Shown here: piece by piece, positions 32,529 to 41,430 of the stretch | Numbering within the stretch: the stretch's first letter is position 1 | Layout of the letters: every line of letters begins with the position of its first letter | Source of the DNA: CAZSMC01 sp964607755 | GTDB taxonomy: Bacteria; Zhuqueibacterota; Zhuqueibacteria; Residuimicrobiales; Krinioviventaceae | Direction of reading: 5' to 3' | Length of the DNA: 41,619 bases | Assembly: GCA_964607755.1 (NCBI GenBank) | Contig: CAZSMC010000038.1 | Coordinates: 1-41,619, forward strand | Notes under the pieces: model-generated | Seen by the model: only the letters and a program-made list of their open reading frames with translations | Databases searched by the model: none | Told to the model about the DNA's origin: nothing | Made by a program: the position numbers and the translations under genes

Positions 32529-33580
32529 GTAATCAACTCCATTTCTTTCAATACCTCGCCATTAACAAGATGTGCTTTTTCCAGAGCGCGCCAGAAATCC
32601 GGCGACAGCGGCGTTTGCACCAGATTCACATTCTGCGCAACGCGTTCCGGTTTTGCCGTGTTCATGGCAATGCTGATGATGTACGGTCCGGCAAGCCCAA
32701 ACTGCACGCACGCGGCTGCCGGCTGGACATCGAACGTGTGACACACATCGTAAAACTGTTCCCGCCAGCGAAACAAGTGCTGATCTTTGGGATCTTTTTT
32801 ATCGACCATTCGATAATCATAAAACTCACCACCGGTGAGAAATCCGGAATTAAAAACAGCCGAATTAATTACAGATACATTGCGTTTATTCAACTGCTTC
32901 ATAAAATCGACAATGTCCATGGAATGATTTTTAATGGTAAAACTGCACGCCAGCATCACCCAGTCAAGATCAACGTGTTGCGAAATCTCGCGAATAATGG
33001 TCCAGTCCTTTGCACCGATGCCGATGGCTTTGGCTTTGCCTTTTTGTTTGAGTTCAAACAGCGCCTGATACGCGCCGAGCACATCGTCCAGCCGTTTTTG
33101 ACGTTCAGATTCATCCTGACTACTGGCGATATATTCATCCGGATCGTGTACCGAAAGAAGATCGGGTGAATACTTTTCACCAATGAGCTCGCAACCCTGT
33201 TCCCAGCAATCGAGAATGCCGCGATAATTGATGCGCTGTTCAGCATCGTGCTGCAAATTCTTCCACACGCCGGGTTCAAAAGTCGGCTCACTATTTTTTA
33301 AGGGGATTTGAAACCAGCCGAGCTTGTTGCTGATCACGACATTTTCACGTGGAATTTTTAGCTCGCGAAGGCAATCACCCAGAACTTCCAGCGCCATGCC
33401 GGCACCGTATTTTCCGGCTGTGTCCAGTACAATCGGACTCTGAACATGCTGAAAGATTTGTTCAATGATTTTTCGTTTTGTCTCAAAAGATAATTGCCGG
33501 TAAAGATTGCCAAGAGAACTTGTCCCGAAAATAATCGGGGGTATTTTTAGTGACGTGCCGTGCAATTGATTATAGTTCAT
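32525..33580 (-). CDS. Aldo/keto reductase, probable L-fucose (D-threo-aldose) 1-dehydrogenase
   Basis: 351 residues with an intact AKR tetrad: Asp53 and Tyr58 (LDTAGKYG), Lys86 (SNKLGWF) and His145 (SVHDPD). The N-terminal PPIIFGTSSLGNLYR and KAKAIGIGAKDW match the AKR branch that includes D-threo-aldose 1-dehydrogenase and L-galactose/L-fucose dehydrogenases. It should oxidise L-fucose at C1 with NAD(P)+ to the lactone, which the next enzyme opens. It is the first gene of the catabolic enzyme run and overlaps the lactonase gene by 4 bp. The ribosome site GAGGAG is only about 3 nt from the ATG. L-rhamnose or L-galactose dehydrogenase activity is possible. Confidence 0.85.
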   Translation of the reverse strand: MNYNQLHGTSLKIPPIIFGTSSLGNLYRQLSFETKRKIIEQIFQHVQSPIVLDTAGKYGAGMALEVLGDCLRELKIPRENVVISNKLGWFQIPLKNSEPTFEPGVWKNLQHDAEQRINYRGILDCWEQGCELIGEKYSPDLLSVHDPDEYIASSQDESERQKRLDDVLGAYQALFELKQKGKAKAIGIGAKDWTIIREISQHVDLDWVMLACSFTIKNHSMDIVDFMKQLNKRNVSVINSAVFNSGFLTGGEFYDYRMVDKKDPKDQHLFRWREQFYDVCHTFDVQPAAACVQFGLAGPYIISIAMNTAKPERVAQNVNLVQTPLSPDFWRALEKAHLVNGEVLKEMELIT

Positions 33581-33712
33581 CCACTCCTCATTTCTGAAAT
33601 CGGTGTCTATCCATCAGTTAATATCGCCCAGCGCCAACATTGGATTATTATTTATTTTCAACGTGCTCAATATTTTGAAAAAATTAAGAACCATAGTAAT
33701 ATTGAATTATTG

Positions 33713-34774
33713 TCAAAATGTCAAACCAACCGTGAGTGTTGATGTGTTGCCAAGCACACCAATATCCTGAAACGCGTAATCGAACTTTATCATTTTATTA
33801 TGAAGCAACGTCCAGTAAATGCCGCCGCCTATGGTAAAACCGAATTCTGATTTGTTCATAAACAGACTGTTATACCCGCCGCGCAAAAACACCTGGCATG
33901 TTCCCGGAAAAATTAATTGATACTGCGCACCCAGATTGATATACTCGCTGTTGTTGTTCGGATGCAGGGCGTCCATGGCCACAGTCAGTCGTTGTGTATT
34001 TGTCACCAGCGGATGCACAGCCACGCCCATGCGAAACAAGAGCGGCAATTCCCATCCCTGCAAATCGAATTTCCCGCGAACATCTTTGTAATTGCCGGCT
34101 CGATCCGGATAGATATCGATGGGCCGCAGCAGATCCATGCCGTCATAACGCATTTTGGTGCCGTAATTGGAAATGGACATACCGAACGTCATGCCGTCTT
34201 TTCTGGCACCGGTGAACGAGAAAAATTTGGTGTTCACGGTCACACCCAGATCGAGTGCCATGGCACTGGCGTTCAGGTGCCAGATTTGCGATGCAATGTA
34301 TTTTCCCGAAGCGCCAAAAGCAAACCATTGCGCCAGTTTTCTCGAAAACGTAAAACTGGCCGCGTATTCCATGGACGAGTATGTTTCGCCCGTGCCTTCC
34401 TGCATGGTCAATGTGGTTACATCGGTGCGTCCGTAATTCATGCTGGTAATGCCGAACGCCAGATTACCGATGCGGGGAATGACCATGCCCACACCAATCG
34501 ATCCGACGTAAATATCAGCCAGCCAGGGCTGATAAGTGAACTGGACTTCGTTTTTCTCCAGATACGACAATCCGGCGGGATTCCAGTAGACGGACGAAAG
34601 ATCTGTTGCCATGGCCACATACGCTTCGCCCATGGCGTTCGCCGCACTACCGATTCCCATTTCCAGAAAATTGGCGCATGTCGTACCGACTCGATATGGC
34701 CTGTTTTGCGAAAACGCAAATCCGGCGCATATCAATTGTATCATCAAAACCGCTATGAATGCTTTCTCTTTCAT
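33713..34774 (-). CDS. PorV/PorQ-type (UPF0164) outer-membrane beta-barrel protein
   Basis: 353 residues from the ATG at 34774, which has AGGAGA 7 nt upstream; an in-frame ATG six codons earlier overlaps that ribosome site. A Sec signal ends near FAFSQ. The early segment FLEMGIGSAANAMGEAYVAMATDLSSVYWNPAGLSYL is the hallmark of PorV/FadL-like UPF0164 barrels, followed by alternating amphipathic strands ending in LTVGLTF with a terminal Phe. PorV proteins shuttle type IX-secreted cargo at the outer surface. The gene is 42 bp downstream of the large exported protein with a sorting-like tail and 132 bp before the reductase gene, so it may be dedicated to that protein or channel a substrate. Confidence 0.85.
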   Translation of the reverse strand: MKEKAFIAVLMIQLICAGFAFSQNRPYRVGTTCANFLEMGIGSAANAMGEAYVAMATDLSSVYWNPAGLSYLEKNEVQFTYQPWLADIYVGSIGVGMVIPRIGNLAFGITSMNYGRTDVTTLTMQEGTGETYSSMEYAASFTFSRKLAQWFAFGASGKYIASQIWHLNASAMALDLGVTVNTKFFSFTGARKDGMTFGMSISNYGTKMRYDGMDLLRPIDIYPDRAGNYKDVRGKFDLQGWELPLLFRMGVAVHPLVTNTQRLTVAMDALHPNNNSEYINLGAQYQLIFPGTCQVFLRGGYNSLFMNKSEFGFTIGGGIYWTLLHNKMIKFDYAFQDIGVLGNTSTLTVGLTF

Positions 34775-34816
34775 GATGAATTCTCCTCGCATGCTTTTTA
34801 TATCAAAAAATCAATT

Positions 34817-37800
34817 TTATTTAATAACGGCAAATTTACCCATTTTTTTGTACCCTGTTTCTTTGGAGACAGCCTGATAAATGTACATTCCGGCGGCGAT
34901 TTCGAGTCCCTCTCTGGAGAGCACATCCCAGTGGACAATGCCGTCGCTCGGTTTGTTTTCGACATTCAGTTCATCCACCAGAATGCCGGAAGATGTAAAT
35001 ATTCGGATTGTACATTTGGCCGGAATATGGGTAAAGAGAATTCGTCGTCGCTGATTCAGGAATTTATTGCCAACAGCCGGTTCCATAGCATTCGTGGCGA
35101 TGTATGGATTTGGCACCACTTTGATGGAATCCATTTCTGTTTTGATGGCATCCCGGTTGCTTTTTACTTCCGGCTGGACAGTGAACACAAAATTATCCAC
35201 AGATGAAAACGGCCGCTGAACATTGATTTGATAGACATCGTTGGCTTTGGGAAGCTGGCTTTCATCGGACACGCCGTTAAAATCAATCGTAAATGCAGTT
35301 CCAGGCATGTAAATTCTGTTTCTATATTCGATAGGGTGGCCAACGAGCACTTGATCCATATCCCAATCAAAAATGCCGTTTACATTTTTATCATAACACA
35401 CAAGATCGCACTTTTCATAGCTTCCAGTTGAATCGACAGAAGATTTATTCAAGACGTAAAAATTATAACTTTGGTCCATTACAAGCGAATCTCTGTTTAT
35501 TGGGTTTCCATTTTCATCGGTAATTAATCTCAAGGTAGATGCTTTGGTGCTATAGGATGAGTCATCTCCTGTAAATACGATTTCATAATCCCAGGGAAAA
35601 TATTGAAAATTCGATCCAAAGTTGACGTTCATGTACGAAGAGCCGGTGATCCACCCCGTATTTTCAAAATCCACGACTGCTGAATCTTTTGCCATTATTT
35701 CTAACTGAATCCCGTCAAAGAGGTCTGAAGAAATCGCTCTCTGCGTATTTATCATCCAGGCATCGGAATCTTTATCGTACAACAAATTGTCTGAGGGAAA
35801 TCCGTCCGTTGGATTTTCCGTATAAACGAGTTCTTCACCCTGGGTGATATCGTAGACATTAAATCCGTTTGTTCTATATTTAAAGTCCATGGGGTGTCGT
35901 CGACGTTCGCTCGACTGATAGTGGTCAAGAGTGTCGATCTGAAAAGAGACTTTGTAAGTATGATGAGGTTTGGTGGCAGAATTATCAATAATACTTGGAA
36001 TGACTGCACCATGTTTTAAACTTTTCGTTGTTCGTTGCTCATCGATCTTGATGGAGGGCGGAATGTATCCGGCCGCTTTTTGCCGCGGCATGACAGCTTG
36101 TACATTTTTTCCCATGCGTACAATGGACTCGGATTCATCCAGTTCGATTACGATATTGTTTTCAGTCGGCGAAACGCCAAATTCCTCAATGCCATAATCA
36201 TAAGCGACCAGAGCGTAATAATAGGTCACGCCGTTTTGCACATCCGTATCAATATAGTGATGCTTGATGCCGGTATCATCGCCGAGGTAAAACGCAGTAC
36301 CCTCGACCAGGCCATATTCGGCATAGCCCATTTTTTTATCAATGACATCACACTGAAAAATGGGCTTTTTCCGCATCCTGTTGCCCTGGCCATCGGTAAT
36401 GACTTCGGCATCGGAAAAATGCTTGTCTGTGGCGCGATAGAGTTTATAGCCTTCAAAGTCATTTTCGTTTTGCATAAAAGGCTCACGCGTTTTTTTATCA
36501 GCTATATCATCCCAGGTCAGAATCACTTTGCCGTCGCCGGGAATAGCTTTTAATGTGGGCATGAGAGGAGGCTGGGCAAAGCGGTAATCGCGTTCGTAAA
36601 TTACCTGAGCGGTTTCTTTTAACCGGAACATGTTCGGCGCTTCATGATCACCGGTGCTCAGATTTGACAAATTTTCATAGCAGAACATAATGCCCATGGA
36701 AATACGTTCTGTTTGTCCTTTATAGAACGGAAAAGGTGTCGACGCGAACACTTCATAGACCGATCCGGGTCCGCCGGATCGGAACACGCCGCTGTCCAGA
36801 TTGTGCGAGTCCATTAAGCTCCACATGGCCTTGTCTTCACCGAGCATATAATTAAGGTCTTGCCATTGCGGCCAGTCGAACATCTTGAAAGCCGTGAGGC
36901 CCAGCATATCTGCCTCGCTGATATCGACAGCAGCAAAATCGGGTTCACATCCGACGCCTTCCACGAAATCCGGACGATGATTGCACTCGCCTTCATCCGG
37001 GCCATTGTAATTGAGGTCCATCGGACCGACGCCATCCAGGCCGACATCGTCTCCGGCATATTCACCTGGTTCCAACATCCACGAGCCGTCTTTTGCCTGA
37101 TAGCCGTAAACACCGTTTTCATTGGCATCATAGCCGTCATCCCAGTCCTGATCTTCATCCCCTGCATAATGATCGTGCAAATCTTCTTCTTTGTAATGGT
37201 AAAAGCTAAGAAACTTTTGCATGTCTTCAATGCCATCTGTCGGGCCGATCAGTTGTCCGGCAAGATTATCGCGTTTTTCATCGTTCAAGCCATCGGAGTC
37301 ATTATCGATGTTATCGAATGCTTTTCCCGGACTTTCCAGATAAGCCATACCGGACACACCGGGAATGACACCACCCTGTCCGACGCCTAATTTTTCCCAC
37401 ACATAACATAAATCGAGAACGTCGTTAAAATAGCCTTCTTCTTTATCACCGCCGGTATCACCGCCAATGCTGTTATCGACAAAATAGCCGAAACCGCATT
37501 TTATGAGATCATATTCAGAAATATTGGAAATATTATATTCCCAGAAAATAATATCTTTGGCTTCTGGGTTATTCCACTGAAATCCTCGAACAGCGACGCG
37601 GAGTCCCAGCCCGCCCCAGGGATAACCTTTTTGAACGGTGACATCCGGGTTAACATCGCCGATAAAAACACCTGGCCGTGGAAAATACCGAATACTGTCT
37701 GTTCTCACCCTTTCTTCCGGATCGTTTCGGCGAATAATGTACTCCATATCCTGGGCATCATTAGCCACAAAATATGATTCAAGATCGGCGTACTTTATAC

Positions 37801-38371
37801 CTCTACCGAACCGTCCGTTCCATTCGCCGGGCCATTTTTTCTCTCTGCCGGCTGAGGGCCAGCCTTCGACCGGCCATGAATCCGGTTTGTTGCTCATGGC
37901 CGGATAATCCTGCGTTTCGTTAAAATAACCAGGCACAGGATAAAATCCCCACTCGACCGTATTGTCATAGTTTGTATCCATATTGAGAGGGGCAAAACCT
38001 GAAGACTGGATATAAAACAAGGTATCAATTTGACCGGTTTCTGCCAGTTGCGCTACCCTGTCAAAATCCTGGACAGAAATACTGTCAGCTGTGATATAAA
38101 CTTCGCCTCCAATCAGTACCGAGATGACATCAATCATTCGGCAGCCCTTGTAATTGTTCGGCCATCGCGATGTATTGATTCTGGGGTAATCTGCTAACTG
38201 GGTATTGTTTTCATAATACAAAAGAATCCTGTTGCCATTCATATAACCGGTACGTTCTGCAGAAATATCTCCGGCCGGATCCTCCGGACCGTCATATTTT
38301 GAACCCTGGGCGAGCAGCATTGTGGACAGAAATAAGATACACAGCCCGCTCATGTACATTCTTTTTAACAT
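34817..38371 (-). CDS. Large exported protein with FN3-like and type IX-like sorting domains
   Basis: 1184 residues with a Sec signal (MYMSGLCILFLSTMLLAQG). The N-terminal 600 residues match no family I know; they contain Asp-rich calcium-loop-like stretches (DNIDNDSDGLNDE near 350, DEDQDWDDGYDANENGVYG near 400). A fibronectin-III-like module lies at about 603-730 (GDGKVILTWDD, EGYKLYRATDKHFSDAE, VTYYYALVAYDYGIEE). The C-terminus (about 1080-1184) has KVVPNPYIATN, CTIRIFTSSGILVDEL and AAGMYIYQA ending KKMGKFAVIK, a FlgD/Por-secretion-tail-like sorting domain. It is probably secreted to the surface and may bind or process glycan in place of SusD. The ribosome site AGGAGAG lies 6 nt before the ATG. 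It sits between a TonB receptor and a PorV gene. Confidence 0.75.
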   Translation of the reverse strand: MLKRMYMSGLCILFLSTMLLAQGSKYDGPEDPAGDISAERTGYMNGNRILLYYENNTQLADYPRINTSRWPNNYKGCRMIDVISVLIGGEVYITADSISVQDFDRVAQLAETGQIDTLFYIQSSGFAPLNMDTNYDNTVEWGFYPVPGYFNETQDYPAMSNKPDSWPVEGWPSAGREKKWPGEWNGRFGRGIKYADLESYFVANDAQDMEYIIRRNDPEERVRTDSIRYFPRPGVFIGDVNPDVTVQKGYPWGGLGLRVAVRGFQWNNPEAKDIIFWEYNISNISEYDLIKCGFGYFVDNSIGGDTGGDKEEGYFNDVLDLCYVWEKLGVGQGGVIPGVSGMAYLESPGKAFDNIDNDSDGLNDEKRDNLAGQLIGPTDGIEDMQKFLSFYHYKEEDLHDHYAGDEDQDWDDGYDANENGVYGYQAKDGSWMLEPGEYAGDDVGLDGVGPMDLNYNGPDEGECNHRPDFVEGVGCEPDFAAVDISEADMLGLTAFKMFDWPQWQDLNYMLGEDKAMWSLMDSHNLDSGVFRSGGPGSVYEVFASTPFPFYKGQTERISMGIMFCYENLSNLSTGDHEAPNMFRLKETAQVIYERDYRFAQPPLMPTLKAIPGDGKVILTWDDIADKKTREPFMQNENDFEGYKLYRATDKHFSDAEVITDGQGNRMRKKPIFQCDVIDKKMGYAEYGLVEGTAFYLGDDTGIKHHYIDTDVQNGVTYYYALVAYDYGIEEFGVSPTENNIVIELDESESIVRMGKNVQAVMPRQKAAGYIPPSIKIDEQRTTKSLKHGAVIPSIIDNSATKPHHTYKVSFQIDTLDHYQSSERRRHPMDFKYRTNGFNVYDITQGEELVYTENPTDGFPSDNLLYDKDSDAWMINTQRAISSDLFDGIQLEIMAKDSAVVDFENTGWITGSSYMNVNFGSNFQYFPWDYEIVFTGDDSSYSTKASTLRLITDENGNPINRDSLVMDQSYNFYVLNKSSVDSTGSYEKCDLVCYDKNVNGIFDWDMDQVLVGHPIEYRNRIYMPGTAFTIDFNGVSDESQLPKANDVYQINVQRPFSSVDNFVFTVQPEVKSNRDAIKTEMDSIKVVPNPYIATNAMEPAVGNKFLNQRRRILFTHIPAKCTIRIFTSSGILVDELNVENKPSDGIVHWDVLSREGLEIAAGMYIYQAVSKETGYKKMGKFAVIK

Positions 38372-38431
38372 AATCGTCTCTCCTGTTTCTCATGCATGAA
38401 AAATGTCAGTCCAATTAAAATTACAGCACAC

Positions 38432-41158
38432 TTAGAACCGGATTCCCAGTCCCAGTTTGACCTGTCGCGGCGCTGAAAAAGCCGTCGGATTCTCGACCCG
38501 GTCCTCGTAATCGGTGTATTCGCCCCGGTGGCTGGCTCGCTCGGTTTCTTCGATGATCGTCACGTATGGTTGGCCGGTTTCCGGATAAACCCAGTTTGCG
38601 TTTTGGGCATCGAACAAGTTATAGACATTCAAGGTAAATCGCGCTTTGTAATCGCCGAACAAATTGATGTCCAGATAAGAGGTCAGATCGAATGTATAAC
38701 CGCTGGGCTTGTAAGAGTTGTTCGCGTAAAGATTGATGAGATAAAGCGGACTGTATTCCAGCGGCTGATAGGTGTACGGCGTACCTGAATTGTAATATCC
38801 GGTCAGCGTCACGCCGGCATTCTCGGCCCGATAGGATGTGGTGATGTTAAAGGTGTGCCGCTGATCCCATGACATCGGGATAAACCGCTTGATCGGGTCC
38901 ATGCTGTTGCCAGCCCGTGTAAACGTCTGCATCGGATTATCTGCATTGCCTTTGGTATAAGCCAGCGTATAATTGAAATTTGTGTAAAATTTTCCGAACG
39001 TGTAATCCCATTTCACTTCGAGTCCACGGGCATTGCCGTAATCTTTGTTGGTGTACAATCCATATTCAATTTGATTATAAGTGGAAATAATTTTTGTACT
39101 GAGCAAATCGTAAATATCCCGATAATACAGCGCCAGCTCGAGGCCCATGTTGTCCACCAGTTCCTGCCACACACCGATTTCATAGGTGATCGTCTTTTGT
39201 GGTTTGAGTTGCGTATTGCCCATGGTTGTCTGGTAATCGTTCACAGGAACGCGAAAAATATTGTTCGCGTACATGGCATACATGGACGGCATTTGAAAGA
39301 AATGGCCGTAACTGACGTGAAGCACAGCCTGGTCGCTCAACTGGTACGCCAGGCCGAACCTCGGACTGAGCTGGGTTTTCGGATCTGCTGGCACGTAATC
39401 TGACATCATGCTATCCGGAAGCGTTAATTGATTGGACGGATTTCGCCGGTCTGTGGGATAATGATAGTTGGCATCAAAATAATCATACCGTAAACCCAGA
39501 TTGATGACCATTTCATCGAATTCCATTTTATCCTGCACATAACCGGAAAATTCATAGGGTCTCACATTGTAAACGTTGATGGTTTTATCGGTAATCGGAA
39601 CAACTTCTAAATCATAATAAGGAAAATCGATCTTGCCGGTTTCGGGATCTTGAACCTGCTCATTTTCAATAGCCAGGCCGGCGTATTTATTGCGGACATC
39701 GATACGGGTTCGGTCAACTTCATGGTGAGTGTACAAAAACCCGCTTTTCAATCCGTGCGTTTTGTTCAACTGCCAGTACACATCAAACTTGGCATTGGCG
39801 TCTCTGAATGTATCAATGGGTTTGCCTGTGCTGGCTATGCCGCCGGTGGCGAATCCGCTCACGCCGGTTCCCTGATATTTTGGATGCATGTAACGATCAT
39901 CCAAAGGATCTTCATAGAGATAAGATTGATGCTGATTATCCACATACGAGAGCTTGAAATTGTAATAAAGCGATGGATTGAGCATGTGTTTGATGGTAAA
40001 TGCGCCCATATAAGACGTATGATAATTGTCTCCCAGGGCATAAGGATTGTATTTGTAATTGTGATTATAATGACTGGTTTTGCTGTCGTTTAATGTAAAT
40101 AGTGTTTTGATGCTGAAATTGGAAGTGGGTTTATAACTCAGCTTGCCCATAAAATTGTGATGTGTAGCCTGATTCATGGCTACGTAATCACCGCTGCCAG
40201 TGTGCTCGACATGCCAGTCCTCAGGATTGGCTGTGGGATAATTGCTGTAATCCCACGGATTGAATCGGTGGATGCCGTTGAGGTGTCCGTTATTATTCTG
40301 ATACCGGTAATTGACAAAAAATGTCAGGTTTTCGCTAAAGACCGGTCCCTCAAGCTGAGCCTTGTAATCCTGACTGAGATTTCGTTCCAGCCACCCGCTC
40401 TCTCCCAGGCCGATGAACACATCGTTGTTGCCGGTAAAATAATTGGCAAAACTGCCTGACACCAGACCGTGAAATTCACTGCCGCCGTCTTTGGTCACAG
40501 CATTGACAACGCCGCTCATGGCGCGACCGTACTCGGCATTGAATGTTCCGGTGATCACTTCAAGGTCCTGGACAGCTTCGTTTTCCAGATTTAACGAACT
40601 GCTGCTGCCGTAAAACGAATTATCCACCTGCATGCCGTCGATGAGATACGTCACCTCTGTATTCCGACCACCTCGAAAGTGGCCTGCCACAACACCGGCC
40701 TGCATGTTGACAACCTGATTCAGATTCTCCACCGGCAGGGCTTCAATTTCTTCAGATGACACGTTTCTCACCGAACTGGTTTGATCTTTTTTCACCTGAA
40801 TTTTGTCCGCCGTAACCACAACTTCTTGTCCCTCAATAATCGTTGGGCTGAGCCGGGCGGTGATCTCAAACGTTCGGTTTACTGAAACACGGGCGTCTTT
40901 CAGAATCAGCGTTTCATAGCCCATCATCTGGATTCGAAGCGTGTATGTACCCGGCGACACATTGATGATGTAAAACGATCCATCTTCTGCTGTCGCCGCT
41001 CCCATTTGCGTGCCTTCGATGGTGATGTTAGCGCCCGGAAGCGGCTCGCCGGTCTGCTCGTCTGTAACAACTCCGGCGATTTTACCGGTTGTTTGCGTCC
41101 ACGCTGTGCAAACAGCCAAAAGCAATACTGCGAGAAAAACGATTTTGAAATGTCGCAT
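38432..41158 (-). CDS. TonB-dependent receptor of the fucose cluster
   Basis: 908 residues. A Sec signal (to about 22) precedes a carboxypeptidase-regulatory-like domain (TTGKIAGVVTDEQTGEPLPGANITIEG, about 24-110), a plug (about 125-235: EEIEALPVENLNQVVNMQAGV, RGGRNTEVTYLIDGMQVD, GTFNAEYGRAMSGVVNAVTKDGG) and a long barrel ending VKLGLGIRF with a terminal Phe. It imports a ligand across the outer membrane using TonB. The following genes suggest a fucose-containing oligosaccharide. It lacks a SusD partner and is followed after 60 bp by the 1184-residue exported protein. It is the first gene after the LacI-type regulator. The start codon has AAGGGATGAG upstream. Confidence 0.93.
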   Translation of the reverse strand: MRHFKIVFLAVLLLAVCTAWTQTTGKIAGVVTDEQTGEPLPGANITIEGTQMGAATAEDGSFYIINVSPGTYTLRIQMMGYETLILKDARVSVNRTFEITARLSPTIIEGQEVVVTADKIQVKKDQTSSVRNVSSEEIEALPVENLNQVVNMQAGVVAGHFRGGRNTEVTYLIDGMQVDNSFYGSSSSLNLENEAVQDLEVITGTFNAEYGRAMSGVVNAVTKDGGSEFHGLVSGSFANYFTGNNDVFIGLGESGWLERNLSQDYKAQLEGPVFSENLTFFVNYRYQNNNGHLNGIHRFNPWDYSNYPTANPEDWHVEHTGSGDYVAMNQATHHNFMGKLSYKPTSNFSIKTLFTLNDSKTSHYNHNYKYNPYALGDNYHTSYMGAFTIKHMLNPSLYYNFKLSYVDNQHQSYLYEDPLDDRYMHPKYQGTGVSGFATGGIASTGKPIDTFRDANAKFDVYWQLNKTHGLKSGFLYTHHEVDRTRIDVRNKYAGLAIENEQVQDPETGKIDFPYYDLEVVPITDKTINVYNVRPYEFSGYVQDKMEFDEMVINLGLRYDYFDANYHYPTDRRNPSNQLTLPDSMMSDYVPADPKTQLSPRFGLAYQLSDQAVLHVSYGHFFQMPSMYAMYANNIFRVPVNDYQTTMGNTQLKPQKTITYEIGVWQELVDNMGLELALYYRDIYDLLSTKIISTYNQIEYGLYTNKDYGNARGLEVKWDYTFGKFYTNFNYTLAYTKGNADNPMQTFTRAGNSMDPIKRFIPMSWDQRHTFNITTSYRAENAGVTLTGYYNSGTPYTYQPLEYSPLYLINLYANNSYKPSGYTFDLTSYLDINLFGDYKARFTLNVYNLFDAQNANWVYPETGQPYVTIIEETERASHRGEYTDYEDRVENPTAFSAPRQVKLGLGIRF

Positions 41159-41430
41159 ATCTCATCCCTTTGCGTTTTTGATGTTAAAGTTTTTACTGCC
41201 ACTTTTTGAATAAAAAATGTACTGCTTTGGTGCGTTATGATATTTCCTCTGTCTTGATATTAATTTTTATTTTCTTCTCAATTTTACTTTTCCGGTTAGT
41301 TATTTTTTCTGCTATCTTAACGCACTATGTTGCGAACAACTCACACCACTAGTATCGGTGTAAAAAATGAGTTATGAGATTTTATGACTTGTTATTTTGC
41401 AAGTCTTAAGGCATGCCATTTTTTTTAATG
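41159..41430. other. Promoter region between the LacI-type gene and the TonB receptor
   Basis: 272 bp of AT-rich DNA that should contain the main promoter of the fucose cluster. It holds a 19-bp imperfect palindrome (41343-41361) and a short GTTG/CAAC repeat just beside it (41329-41340). No convincing -35/-10 or TAnnTTTG hexamer pair can be assigned. Confidence 0.4.
41343..41361. promoter_or_regulatory. Candidate operator palindrome
   Basis: ACACCACTAGTATCGGTGT is symmetric at 7 of 9 paired positions around a central base. Its size and place, between a LacI-type repressor gene and the gene cluster it would control, suit a LacI-family operator. It lacks the central CG common to many of them. 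No second copy was found upstream of the permease, fucosidase or dehydrogenase genes. Confidence 0.3.

Noticed and set aside
33917..35206. 429-residue plus-strand open frame opposite the PorV-like and large surface-protein genes
   Set aside because: It spans the ends of two clear minus-strand genes and has no domain content; antisense artefact.
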